Origin: Polaribacter batillariae
Lineage (GTDB): Bacteria > Bacteroidota > Bacteroidia > Flavobacteriales > Flavobacteriaceae
Length of the DNA: 64,000 nucleotides
Assembly: GCF_017498485.1 (NCBI RefSeq)
Contig: NZ_CP071795.1
Location: 2,356,001 to 2,420,000 of the forward strand
Direction of reading: 5' to 3'
In this document: positions 24,963 through 34,400 of the stretch, piece after piece
Layout: every line of letters begins with the position of its first letter
Numbering within the stretch: position 1 is the first letter of the stretch
Notes under the pieces: generated by a model
What the model was told of the DNA's origin: nothing
Databases searched by the model: none
What the model saw: only the letters and a program-made list of their open reading frames with translations
Translations under genes and position numbers: made by a program

Positions 24963-26288
24963 TTGAAAACCAACCTTATTCTATTTGTAGCCTTATTTGT
25001 TTCAATAGCTACTTTTTCACAAAAAAAATGGACTTTAAAAGAAGCTGTAAATCAGGCTTTAGAAAAAAACATTAGCATTCAACAAAACAAATTAAGCTTA
25101 GAGCTCGCAAAAAAAGACGTAGATATTGCAAAAGGAAATTTTTTACCTAATTTAAGTGGAAGTTCATCTGGTAGATTTGGTTTTGGGTCTTTCATAGACG
25201 ATGTAAGTAATACAAGAATTTCTACAGATAACTTTAATGCATCTTTCAACTTAAACTCTAGCGTTACTGTTTTTAATGGTTTTAGAAATACAAATACATT
25301 TAAGCAAGCAAAATTGGGTGTAGAAACAAGTTTGTACGATTTAAAAAAGATAGAAAACGATATTTCTTTGCAAGTTGTAGATTCTTATTTAAATGTTTTA
25401 TTTGCAAAAGAAAATTTAGAAGTTGCTAAGATTCAAGCAGAAATTAGTAAAAAGCAAATAGAAGCCGCAGAAGCAAGGTTTAAAGCGGGTGCCATTGCCA
25501 AAGGCGAGTTGTTAAATGTTCAATCTACAGCAGCAAACGATTTACAAAACGTAGTAACTCAAGAAAATGTATTAGATTTAGCATTGTTAACTTTAGCTCA
25601 ATTATTACAAGTTCCATCAGAAAATTTTGATGTAGCTCCCATAGAATTAGAAACACCTTCTACTAGCTTATTGTATGAAAATTCTACAATAGTGTATAAT
25701 AAATCTTTAAATTACATGCCAGAAATTGAAAGAGCTAAGTTAAATATCGAAAATGCAGATTTTAATATTAAATTAGCAAAAGGAGCTTTTTTACCTACAT
25801 TAACAGCTTTCGCAGGAATGGGAACAGGATATAGTCATAGATTTAACGAAATTTTTTCTAATGATTATTTTTTTAAACAATTAAATGACAATTTAGGATA
25901 TAATGTAGGTCTTTCACTTAATGTTCCAATTTTTAATCGTTTTCAAACAAAAAATAGAGTTGCACAATCAATCATCAATAAAAAGGTTTCTGAAACAAGG
26001 TTAGAAAATGAAAAACTACAATTAAAACAAACGATAGAGCAGGCATTTTTAGATGTAAAATCTGCCTTAAAGGCATACGAAGCTGCAAAAATTTCTTTAG
26101 AAGCACAACAAGAAGCCTTTAAAAATGCCCAAGAAAGATACAATTATGGGGCCATTACTTTGTTTGATTTTGATTTGGTAAGAACGCGTTTGGTTAATGC
26201 AGAAGGGTTAATGATTCGATCTAAATACGACTATGTATTTAAAACCAAAGTACTACAATTTTATTCTGGAGAATTAGTTTTCGAATAA
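24963..26288 (+). CDS. TolC family outer-membrane efflux protein
   Basis: A 441-residue protein with a signal peptide (about 1-19) and two repeats of the TolC fold: a long coiled helix, two beta strands, then another coil. Recognisable segments are W-T-L-K-E-A-V near the start, L-V-F-N-G-F-style N-S-S-V-T-V-F-N-G-F near 105 and N-V-P-I-F-N-R-F near 325. It forms the outer-membrane duct of an efflux pump or a type I exporter. The expected periplasmic adaptor and pump genes are not next to it; the gene stands alone. Start: TTG at 24963 (M-K-T-N-L-I), which sits right before the signal peptide. Confidence 0.88.
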   Translation: MKTNLILFVALFVSIATFSQKKWTLKEAVNQALEKNISIQQNKLSLELAKKDVDIAKGNFLPNLSGSSSGRFGFGSFIDDVSNTRISTDNFNASFNLNSSVTVFNGFRNTNTFKQAKLGVETSLYDLKKIENDISLQVVDSYLNVLFAKENLEVAKIQAEISKKQIEAAEARFKAGAIAKGELLNVQSTAANDLQNVVTQENVLDLALLTLAQLLQVPSENFDVAPIELETPSTSLLYENSTIVYNKSLNYMPEIERAKLNIENADFNIKLAKGAFLPTLTAFAGMGTGYSHRFNEIFSNDYFFKQLNDNLGYNVGLSLNVPIFNRFQTKNRVAQSIINKKVSETRLENEKLQLKQTIEQAFLDVKSALKAYEAAKISLEAQQEAFKNAQERYNYGAITLFDFDLVRTRLVNAEGLMIRSKYDYVFKTKVLQFYSGELVFE

Positions 26289-26316
26289 TAAAAGCATCAT
26301 AAACAAAATAAAGATG

Positions 26317-26345
26317 AACCTTGCAATTTTGCGAGGTTTTCTTTT
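26317..26345 (+). terminator. Terminator of the TolC gene
   Basis: Stem AACCTTGC / GCGAGGTT (one G-T pair), six-base loop, then T run. 28 bases after the stop. Confidence 0.75.
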
Positions 26346-26355
26346 TACGATAACT

Positions 26356-26363
26356 TATCTTTG
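26356..26363 (+). promoter_or_regulatory. -7 element for tsaB
   Basis: TATCTTTG, 13 bases before the tsaB TTG start and just after the tolC terminator. Confidence 0.45.
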
Positions 26364-26376
26364 CTAAAAAATAAAT

Positions 26377-27063
26377 TTGGCAATTATACTTAACATAGAA
26401 ACTGCAACCAAAAACTGCTCTGTAAGTCTTGCAAAAGATGGTATTATTTTAGCAATTAAAGAGTTAAATAATGGCAATTATTCTCATGCAGAAGTTTTAC
26501 ACCCATTTATTAAAGATATTTTACAAGAGGCAAACATTTTAAAATCTAAAATCGATGCAATTGCTGTAAGCAAAGGACCTGGGTCTTATACAGGTTTGCG
26601 TATTGGAGTTTCTGCTGCAAAAGGGCTTTGTTTTGCTTTAAACAAACCCTTAATTTCTATTGATACTTTAACCTCATTATCACATGCTATTTTTGTTGAA
26701 GAAGGAAACATTGTACCAATGTTAGATGCTAGAAGAATGGAAGTTTATACAGCTGTTTTCAATAAAAATCATCAAAAAATAAAAACAACAACAGCACAAA
26801 TTATCGATAAAAACTCTTTTTCTGAATATTTAGAAAAAAATAAAGTTTATTTTTTGGGGGATGGTGCTCAAAAATGCAAAGAAATAATTACTCATAAAAA
26901 TGCTGTTTTTATTGATGATAAATTTCCGTCTTCTAAAGAAATGGCAAAATTATCATTCGAAAAGTACAAAAAAAACGACATCGAAGATGTCGCTTATTTC
27001 GAACCTTTTTATTTAAAAGATTTTATTGTTATTCCTGAAAAGAAAAAGAAACCTACTTTTTAG
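26377..27063 (+). CDS. tsaB: tRNA threonylcarbamoyladenosine (t6A) biosynthesis protein
   Basis: Partner of TsaD in making the t6A37 modification of ANN-decoding tRNAs; cytosolic. The 228-residue product has the ASKHA fold with E-T-A-T-K-N-C-S-V-S-L at about 8-18 and S-K-G-P-G-S-Y-T-G-L-R-I-G near 64-76, the TsaB signature. The start is a TTG at 26377 encoding M-A-I-I-L-N-I. It overlaps the convergent MscS gene by four bases. Confidence 0.95.
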   Translation: MAIILNIETATKNCSVSLAKDGIILAIKELNNGNYSHAEVLHPFIKDILQEANILKSKIDAIAVSKGPGSYTGLRIGVSAAKGLCFALNKPLISIDTLTSLSHAIFVEEGNIVPMLDARRMEVYTAVFNKNHQKIKTTTAQIIDKNSFSEYLEKNKVYFLGDGAQKCKEIITHKNAVFIDDKFPSSKEMAKLSFEKYKKNDIEDVAYFEPFYLKDFIVIPEKKKKPTF

Positions 27064-27872
27064 TTTTCTTCTTTTTTATTAATTTGTACGTTATGTGGGT
27101 AAGGAATTTCTATACCTGCAGCATCTAATGCTTCTTTAATATTTTCCATACAGTCGAAATAAACTGTCCAATAATCTGCAGTAGTACACCAAGGTCTTAC
27201 AGCAAAATTTACAGAACTATCTGCCAATTCTAAAACAGTAACTCCTGGAGCAGGATCTTTTAAAACCTTTGGATGCGAGGTTAAAACATTCATGATAACG
27301 TTTTTGGTTTGCTTAATGTCTGCATCGTAAGAAACACCTATTACCAAATCTACACGCCTTGTGCCCTCGCTTGTATAGTTTACAATATTTCCGTTAGATA
27401 AAGTTCCGTTTGGAATTATAATTTCTTTATTAGACAACCCAGTTAATTTTGTAGTAAATATTTCTATTTCTTTTACAACACCTATTTCACCTTGTGCTTC
27501 TATTAAATCGCCTATTTTAAAAGGTTTAAAAATCATAATTAAAACACCTCCTGCAAAATTGGCTAAAGAACCTTGTAACGCCAAACCAACAGCCAAACCA
27601 GCTGCTGCTATAATTGCAGCAAAAGAAGCAGTTTCTACTCCTAATTTTGCGATTACTGTTATAAATAAAATTATTTTAAGAGCCCAACTTAATAAGTTTC
27701 CTAAAAATTGCTGTAAAGAAACATCTACATTTCTTTTTCTTAGTATCTTTCTAGTTGTATTAACAATAATTTTAATAATAATTAAACCAATAATTAACAT
27801 GGCAACTGCCATTAGAACTTTTGGTGTGTATTCGATTACAACTTTTTTAAATTGATCTAAATATTGTTCCAT
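27060..27872 (-). CDS. Small-conductance mechanosensitive channel (MscS family)
   Basis: A 270-residue inner-membrane channel that opens on hypo-osmotic shock. There are three helices at about 18-38, 60-80 and 88-112; the third, pore-lining one is glycine/alanine rich (A-A-G-L-A-V-G-L-A-L-Q-G). The cytosolic MscS beta domain follows with F-K-I-G-D-L-I-E-A and I-I-P-N-G near 165. Length is typical. It converges on tsaB with a four-base overlap. The C-terminal T-I-Y-F-D-C-M-E-N and P-Y-P-H-N-V-Q-I segments are also typical. Confidence 0.93.
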   Translation of the reverse strand: MEQYLDQFKKVVIEYTPKVLMAVAMLIIGLIIIKIIVNTTRKILRKRNVDVSLQQFLGNLLSWALKIILFITVIAKLGVETASFAAIIAAAGLAVGLALQGSLANFAGGVLIMIFKPFKIGDLIEAQGEIGVVKEIEIFTTKLTGLSNKEIIIPNGTLSNGNIVNYTSEGTRRVDLVIGVSYDADIKQTKNVIMNVLTSHPKVLKDPAPGVTVLELADSSVNFAVRPWCTTADYWTVYFDCMENIKEALDAAGIEIPYPHNVQINKKEEN

Positions 27873-28108
27873 AATAAGTTTTATTTTTTAAAAATTAAAA
27901 AAACAAAGTTAATAATAAAGCAGTAATTGCTAGTGTATATTGTGTATAAATAATTTCAAATAACCAATGGTATTACTTATATAAATGTGTTTCTCTCTTT
28001 TTTTGAAAGACTAAAAATATATCTACAAATTAAGCAGACATAAGAATAAAGTTACTAAAATTATAAAAATGGCTTACAATATTTTTATTTTTAGAGCATA
28101 TAAAAGAA

Positions 28109-28234
28109 GCTGTCTCGAAAGTATTAAAATTTGTTATTTCGACTGTAATAGAGAAATCTTATTTACTGAATTTTCAGTATTTTATATTTTTCGACTTTGG
28201 TCAAAATAACAGTTAAATTTACTTTTGTGACAGC
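28109..28234. repeat. Palindrome-ended intergenic repeat, copy 2
   Basis: A 126-base element with end repeats GCTGTCTCGAAAGTA at 28109-28123 and its imperfect complement at 28220-28234 (13 of 15 match). The reverse complement aligns with copy 1 over most of its length, apart from about 60 extra bases in copy 1. The core GTTATTTCGA - 8 bases - GAGAAATCT is at 28133-28160. It is in the gap between mscS and the dodecin gene (391 bases); the rest of that gap has no visible gene. Confidence 0.75.
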
Positions 28235-28264
28235 CTCTTAGAGTAGTAGTGTATTTTTTTTAAG

Positions 28265-28465
28265 TTAGTTTACTTCAAAAGTAATTTTTAAGTTTACTCT
28301 AAATTCGGTTACATCGTCTCCATTTACAACGGCACTTTGCGATTGTACAAATACCGATTTGATATTTTTAACGGATTTCGATGCTTGTTTTACTGCTTTT
28401 TTAGTTGCATCTTCCCAACTCTTTTCTGAGTTTGCTAGTACTTCTATTACTTTCATTACTGCCAT
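28265..28465 (-). CDS. Dodecin family flavin-binding protein
   Basis: A 66-residue protein of the dodecin family, dodecamers that bind FMN, riboflavin or coenzyme A and buffer free flavin. The family pattern is visible: K-V-I-E-V-L-A-N-S near the start, S-W-E-D-A (Trp17) and a Q-S-Q-S-A-V-V-N-G-D-D-V-T-E-F-R-V segment at 41-57. The flavin-stacking tryptophan is Trp17 here. It lies opposite to the YwqK-like gene and has its own promoter. Confidence 0.92.
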   Translation of the reverse strand: MAVMKVIEVLANSEKSWEDATKKAVKQASKSVKNIKSVFVQSQSAVVNGDDVTEFRVNLKITFEVN

Positions 28466-28496
28466 AATATTTGTATTTAAGGTTTATATGTTTTTG

Positions 28497-28527
28497 TAAA
28501 TATAATAAAATCAATCTTTTAAATCAA
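28497..28527 (-). promoter_or_regulatory. Promoter of the dodecin gene
   Basis: On the minus strand: TTG at 28527-28525, 20-base spacer, TATATTTA at 28504-28497. Close to the TTTG-N19-TAnnTTTG consensus. Confidence 0.5.
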
Positions 28528-28563
28528 TTAAATTTCTAATGTTAATTTAATGTTACCAAATTG

Positions 28564-28594
28564 TTTGTAAATTGTTAGATTATAATTATATTTG
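28564..28594 (+). promoter_or_regulatory. Consensus Bacteroidetes promoter of the YwqK-like gene
   Basis: TTTG at 28564-28567, a 19-base spacer and TATATTTG at 28587-28594: an exact match to TTTG-N19-TAnnTTTG. The predicted start lies near 28600, about 26 bases before the ATG at 28627, which excludes the in-frame ATG at 28603 as a likely start. Confidence 0.8.
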
Positions 28595-28626
28595 TAAATA
28601 TAATGTTAAACCTTAAAATTAAAGTC

Positions 28627-28977
28627 ATGAAAAAATTAATAACAATTTGCATGTTTTGCTTAGTTGCAATAGGGTATGCTCAAGAAAACAAACCGACTTT
28701 TAAGGCAGAAGGAGATTTGGTAAAAGCGACTTATTATCACGAAAATGGTTCTGTGAGTACAGAAGGTTATTTTAAAGATAAAAAATTGACTGGAAAATGG
28801 ACTCGTTTTGATAAAAAAGGAAATAAAACACATTTAGCTTTTTATAAAGAAGGAAAAAAAGTTGGAAAGTGGTTTATGTGGGAAGGTGAATCTTTAAAAG
28901 AAATTACATACATTAACAATGCTATTGTAGATGTTAATTTGTGGAAATCGGAATCTAAATTAGCTTCTAACAAATAG
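28627..28977 (+). CDS. Secreted MORN-repeat protein (YwqK-like)
   Basis: A 116-residue protein with a signal peptide (1-18, ending G-Y-A-Q). The mature part has three MORN-like motifs: Y-H-E-N-G-S-V-S-T-E-G-Y-F-K-D, G-K-W-T-R-F-D-K-K-G-N-K and G-K-W-F-M-W-E-G. Databases often call such proteins 'YwqK family antitoxin'; with a signal peptide and no toxin partner, that label is not supported here. It is expressed from a consensus promoter and ends at a strong terminator, so it is a single-gene unit. Function unknown. Confidence 0.8.
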   Translation: MKKLITICMFCLVAIGYAQENKPTFKAEGDLVKATYYHENGSVSTEGYFKDKKLTGKWTRFDKKGNKTHLAFYKEGKKVGKWFMWEGESLKEITYINNAIVDVNLWKSESKLASNK

Positions 28978-29002
28978 TTACTTTTAAAAAGTAAACATAG
29001 CG

Positions 29003-29035
29003 AAAGCCCAAAGTGTTAAACACTTTGGGCTTTTT
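29003..29035 (+). terminator. Strong terminator after the YwqK-like gene
   Basis: Stem AAAGCCCAAAGTG / CACTTTGGGCTTT, five-base loop, then T run. From here to 29391 (about 350 bases) I see no gene; it is AT-rich DNA leading to the sigma-factor gene. Confidence 0.9.
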
Positions 29036-29391
29036 GTATTTTGTTGTCTCGTCTTAAAATAGGTAAACAACATTAACTTCATTTATAAGTACATCAAAAA
29101 AATAAAAAAAGAAGCACTCTTAACACAATTATTTTAACAATCGAAGTGCAAATGTTGCTATGCAATCTTTAAGTGTAAAAAAAATGGTATTGGTTATCAA
29201 AAATCAAAACAATAATAATATGATTTTTGCAAAGTTCCCATTTAAGTATTTCTTTAAATGCATTTATCCTGTGTCTTTTAAACGTATTGTTAGGAACTAA
29301 AAATAATAAAAGTTATCTTGCTATTTTTTAAAGAAAATTCTAGTTGATTGACTTACATTTATTTTTCGTAAAATGTTTTTAATTTTTTTAA

Positions 29392-29982
29392 ATGATGTTA
29401 AAATCTTTAACAGATAATGAGCTTGTAAATGAAATAACATTTGGGAATACAAATGCGTTTAAAATATTACACGATAAATATGCCCATTCAATGTTTTTGT
29501 ACGCCTATAACGTAATTAAAGATAAGCAAATATGCGAAGACATTGTTCAAAACATTTTTATAGATTTATGGTCAAAAAGAAAAGAAATAAAAATAACGAG
29601 TGTAAAATCTTTTTTATTTAGGGCTGTAAAATATCAAATATTCAATTATTTTAGAGACCAAAAATTCAATAAAGAAGATGTTACGCGCCTTAATCTTATA
29701 GATATTTCTATTGATGCTTTAAAGAAAATGGAATACAGTGAGTTAGAAATAGCTGTAAAAAACTCGGTGTCTAAACTACCTAAACGTTGCAAGGAAATTT
29801 TTGAATTAAGTAGATTTGAAAACAAAAGCAACAAAGAAATTGCAGAAATACTTAACATTTCAATCCAAGGCGTAAAAAACCAAATCTCAAAAGGCTTGAA
29901 ACATGTAAAACAAGATTTAAAAAAACAAGGACACCAAATTTATTTTATTTGTTCTTCACATCACTTAAACTACATTTTATAA
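29392..29982 (+). CDS. ECF RNA polymerase sigma factor (FecI-like)
   Basis: A 196-residue sigma factor with region 2 (I-C-E-D-I-V-Q-N-I-F-I-D-L-W near 48-61) and region 4 at about 120-175 (L-P-K-R-C-K-E-I-F-E-L-S, then K-S-N-K-E-I-A-E-I-L-N-I-S). It is followed by a FecR anti-sigma gene and a SusC receptor with an STN domain. That layout is the classic cell-surface signalling set: substrate binding by the receptor frees the sigma factor to transcribe the uptake operon. ATG doublet at the start; 29392 or 29395. Confidence 0.92.
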   Translation: MMLKSLTDNELVNEITFGNTNAFKILHDKYAHSMFLYAYNVIKDKQICEDIVQNIFIDLWSKRKEIKITSVKSFLFRAVKYQIFNYFRDQKFNKEDVTRLNLIDISIDALKKMEYSELEIAVKNSVSKLPKRCKEIFELSRFENKSNKEIAEILNISIQGVKNQISKGLKHVKQDLKKQGHQIYFICSSHHLNYIL

Positions 29983-30115
29983 AAAACACAACATACTGTT
30001 AATAAGTCTTTTACATATTTATGTTTCCTTAATGTTAAAAAAAAGTAAATTTTAAGGTGTACCAAACCTAAACTTTTGTTACTTATTAATAACAACAAGG
30101 TTTAAAAGAGTAAAA

Positions 30116-31255
30116 ATGAATAAAAAGAAAGCAAAGAAGCTTTTTTCAAAATATATTAATAATGAATGTTCTGGAAAAGAAATTCGAAAACTAGAAGTTT
30201 TTTTGGATTCTTACCAAGACAAAAAAAATATTTGGAAAGAAGAATTGGCAGATAAAAAGTTATTTCAAGCAAACTCATGGTCAAAAATTCAATTTCAAAT
30301 AAAAAAAGAACAATCAAAACAAAAACATACTTTTACTACTTTTTTTAAATATGTTGCAGCAGCTTCTGTATTAATTGTAATTTCTTTAGCATTTTATTTT
30401 ACGAAACAAGATTCCCAAAAACAGTTCCTAGAGCCTATAATTGTTAATAATCAAATAGAAAAAGGTACTGACAAGGCCGTGTTAATGTTATCTAACAATA
30501 AAGAAGTTGTACTAGAAAAAGGAAAACCATTTAATGATAAAAACATTATAAGTGATGGTAAAGAGCTTGTTTATAAAAAATCCGATATAAAACAAATCGC
30601 CTATAATACCCTTACAGTACCTCGTGGAGGAGAGTTCCAAATTACATTGTCTGATGGTACTAAGGTTTGGCTCAACTCAGATACCAAAATAAAATACCCA
30701 GAAGTCTTCTCAAATGGTAAAGAAAGGCAAGTGGAGCTAGTATATGGAGAAGCTTATTTTGATGTCTCTTCCAGTTTTTTAAATAATGGCACATCATTTA
30801 AGGTTTTAAGCCAATCTCAAGAAATTACGGTCTTAGGTACAGAGTTTAATGTAAAAGCCTACAAAGAAGACTCAATTATTTATACCACACTCGTAGAAGG
30901 CAGTGTAGCAATAGACATATCTGGTAAAAATCAGGTTTTAAAACCAGGAGAACAAGCCGCACTTAACTTAAAAAACGACAATATTACAATATTAAAAAAT
31001 GTTGATGTTTACAATGAAATTTCTTGGAGACAGGGAGTTTTTAGTTTCGAAAACAAACCATTAGCAAACATAATGCAAACACTTTCTAGATGGTACAACA
31101 TGCAGGTTACTTTTGATGATAAATCACTAGAAAGTTTACGTTTTTCGGGAAAACTTAAAAAAAGTCAAAGTATTGAAGATATTATGACGGCCGTAAAAAA
31201 CTCTAGCATTATAAATAATTACGAAATAAATAATAAAACAATCTTTCTAAGATAG
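30116..31255 (+). CDS. FecR family anti-sigma protein
   Basis: A 379-residue inner-membrane protein: cytosolic N-terminus to about 75 (binds the sigma factor), one helix at about 76-95, a FecR domain at about 160-265 (V-P-R-G-G-E-F-Q-I-T-L-S-D-G-T-K-V-W-L-N-S then E-R-Q-V-E-L-V-Y-G-E-A-Y-F-D-V), and a C-terminal DUF4974/STN-like part at about 305-379. It would relay the signal from the STN domain of the SusC protein to the ECF sigma factor. Confidence 0.93.
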   Translation: MNKKKAKKLFSKYINNECSGKEIRKLEVFLDSYQDKKNIWKEELADKKLFQANSWSKIQFQIKKEQSKQKHTFTTFFKYVAAASVLIVISLAFYFTKQDSQKQFLEPIIVNNQIEKGTDKAVLMLSNNKEVVLEKGKPFNDKNIISDGKELVYKKSDIKQIAYNTLTVPRGGEFQITLSDGTKVWLNSDTKIKYPEVFSNGKERQVELVYGEAYFDVSSSFLNNGTSFKVLSQSQEITVLGTEFNVKAYKEDSIIYTTLVEGSVAIDISGKNQVLKPGEQAALNLKNDNITILKNVDVYNEISWRQGVFSFENKPLANIMQTLSRWYNMQVTFDDKSLESLRFSGKLKKSQSIEDIMTAVKNSSIINNYEINNKTIFLR

Positions 31256-31324
31256 TTGTTATCTAAATAAAGTTGAACCCAAAAACAAATAAAACGATGT
31301 ATAATAGAAAAAAGTAAAAAAAAA

Positions 31325-31372
31325 GAAAGAAATAGCACTTAAAACTTTGGACGGTAATAGGCCATTTCTTTC
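31325..31372 (+). other. Inverted repeat in the leader of the SusC gene
   Basis: GAAAGAAATAGC at 31325-31336 and GCCATTTCTTTC at 31361-31372 pair at 11 of 12 positions around a 24-base loop, 53 bases before the SusC ATG. It could be an operator or an mRNA hairpin; there is no T run, so it is not a simple terminator. Confidence 0.4.
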
Positions 31373-31424
31373 CAAAAATCTTATTAACCAATTAAATATT
31401 TAACTAACTAATATATGCTAATTT

Positions 31425-34400
31425 ATGAAATTTAAATTAATAGACGGCTTTTTGTTGAATACAAAAAGACTTTTTAAACTAACTATGCGAACTTTTATCT
31501 TTTTATTCTTTTCAGCAGTTTTTGCAGTTTCGCCAAACAGTTCTTTCTCTCAAGTAAAAGTGGTAATAGATGCCGATAAAGAGGTAACTGTTAACGAGGT
31601 TTTTAAAATCATTAAAAATCAAACAGATTATACTTTTGTATATCAAGAAGGTATTTTCAAAAAACAATCTAAAATTCAATTAAAAAAAGGAAAAGTAAGA
31701 GTTGATAATTTGCTGAATCAAATCATATTAAATAGTAATCTAGACATAGTGGTTACTTCAGGAAATACAATTCTTATAAAGGAGAAAAAAAGAAACAACA
31801 AACAAAAGTTTCAGGTACTGTAAAAGACGGAACAGGTTTACCTTTACTTGGGGTTACAGTATTAGTAAAAGGAACAGGTAAGGGTACTACAACCGATTTT
31901 GATGGGAATTATAGTATTAATGTTCCAAATCCAGAAAACGTATTGGTTTTTTCTTTTTTAGGTTTTGAAAACAAAGAAATTACAGTGGGCAACCAAACCG
32001 TTATCAATGTTACGTTAAAAGAAAGTACAGAATCTTTGGAAGAAGTAGTTATTACTGGTATTACCACAACAGATAAGCGTCTTTTTACAGGGGCTTCTAC
32101 TTCGTTAAAAGCGTCAGAAATTCAATTAGATGGTGTGCCAGATATTAGTAGGTCTTTAGAAGGTAGAGCTGCAGGGGTGTCTGTTCAAAACGTATCAGGT
32201 ACTTTTGGTTCTTCTCCAAAAATACGTATTCGTGGAGCTACTTCTATATTTGGTAACTCTAAACCACTATGGGTTGTAGATGGTGTTATTTTAGATGATG
32301 TGGTTGAGTTAACATCAGACGCCTTATCGTCTGGAGACCCAAATACACTTATTAGTTCTGCTATTGCTGGTCTAAACGCAAATGATATCGAAAGCTTTGA
32401 AGTACTAAAAGATGGTTCTGCAACCTCAATTTACGGTGCTAGAGCGATGGCTGGGGTTATCGTAATAACCACTAAAAAAGGTAGAGCAGGTGTAAGTAGC
32501 TTTAACTATACAGGAGAATCAACTTTTAGATTAATACCAAGCTACAATAACTTTAATATTATGAACTCTCAAGAACAGATGTCTGTTTATGAGGAAATGA
32601 GAACAGGTGGTTGGTTAAACCCTGCCGATCTTGCAAAAGCTAGAGAAAGTGGTGTTTATGGTAGAGCTTATCAATTATTTAGAGTTTATGATGAAACCAC
32701 AGGTAAATTTGCGCTTGATAATACAGATGCAGCATTAGCAGCATATTTAAGAGAGGCAGAATATAGAAATACGAACTGGTTTAATAGGTTGTTTAATGCG
32801 AATGTAATGCAAAACCATACCTTAAGTATGTCTTCTGGTACAGATCGCGCCACCTATTATGGCTCAATAAGTGCTTTAGTAGATCCAGGATGGACCAAAT
32901 CTAGTAATGTAAACCGTTACACAGCAAACTTTAAATCTATTTTTAAAATTACAGACAAGCTTACTCTTAATGCTATTAGTAATGCATCTTACAGAAAACA
33001 AAAAGCACCAGGAACTTTATCACAAAGAACAGATCCTGTATCTGGAGAAGTAGTAAGAGATTTTGATATTAACCCATATTCTTTTGCCCTTAACTCTTCA
33101 AGAGCACTGGATCCTAACACATTTTACACAAGAAACTTCGCTCCTTTTAATATTTTGCACGAGCTAAGAGAAAATTACATGGATTTAAACATTGTAGATC
33201 TAAGATTTCAAGGAGAACTTCAATATAAAATATTTCCAAAGGTTGAGCTTAGCGTTTTAGGAGCTTTAAAATACCAAACTACGACTCAAGAACATAATTC
33301 AACAGAATTTTCAAACCAAGCAGAAGCTTACAGAGCTGGTGTAGTTCCTGGAAATGAAGATACTACTATAAGAGACAGTAATCCGTATTTATACCAAAAT
33401 CCAGACGATCCGTTTGCGCTTCCTATTAGTGTATTGCCCGAAGGTGGTATTTACAGACGTACAGACCATAGTCTATTAGGTTATGATGTAAGAGCCACAG
33501 CATCTTATAAAAACATATTCAACAATATACATACTGTTAATTTCTATGCAGGTATGCAATCTAATAACGCTAGAAGAAAAACGGTTAACTTTACAGGTTG
33601 GGGATTACAGTATTCTTTAGGAGAAATTCCTTCTTACGGATATGAATTATTTAAAAATGGGGTTGAAGAAAATTCACTTTACTACGGATTAGCCAACACC
33701 AACTTTAAAAATATTGCATTCTTTGCCAACGCTACATATTCGTGGAAAAGACGATATACTATAAACGGAACCTTCCGTTACGAAGGTACAAATAGACTTG
33801 GTAGATCTAGAGCTTCAAGATGGTTGCCAACTTGGAATGTCTCTGGTGCATGGAACGCCCATGAAGAAGAATTCTTTGACGATTTAAAGCCTGTTTTATC
33901 TAATTTTACGCTTAAAGCATCGTATAGTTTAACAGCAGATACAGGACCACATTTTGTTACCAACTCTGTTGTTGATATTAGAAGTTTAAATCCTTGGAGA
34001 CCAACTGCCGATACGAGAGAAACAGCATTACAAATTAGTTCTCTTGGAAATAGTGAGTTAACTTACGAAAAAAAGCACGAACTTAATATTGGTGTAGAGG
34101 CAGGATTTTTAAACAATAGAATAAACGTAGCAGCCGATTGGTATAGAAGAGATAATTTTGATTTGATAGGTCGTATCAACACACCAGGTGTAGGTGGTGA
34201 AATAAATAAGTTTGGAAATGTTGCTAATATGGAATCTAATGGTTTTGAATTGTCTGTTTCATCAACCAACATTAAAACCGACGATTTTTCGTGGAATACG
34301 AATTTTGTTTATTCCAAAATAAAAAATAAAGTTACAAAACTAGCAACAAGACAACGAGCTGTAGATTTAGTTACAGGTAGTGGTTTCGCAAGGGAAGGTT

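Noticed and set aside
28627-28977. Toxin-antitoxin system (YwqK 'antitoxin')
   Set aside because: The product has a signal peptide and MORN repeats, and no toxin gene is near it.
29041-29391. Insertion-sequence remnant (TTGTTGTCTCG...CAACA near 29041)
   Set aside because: Only a short inverted repeat; no transposase fragment or second end could be recognised.
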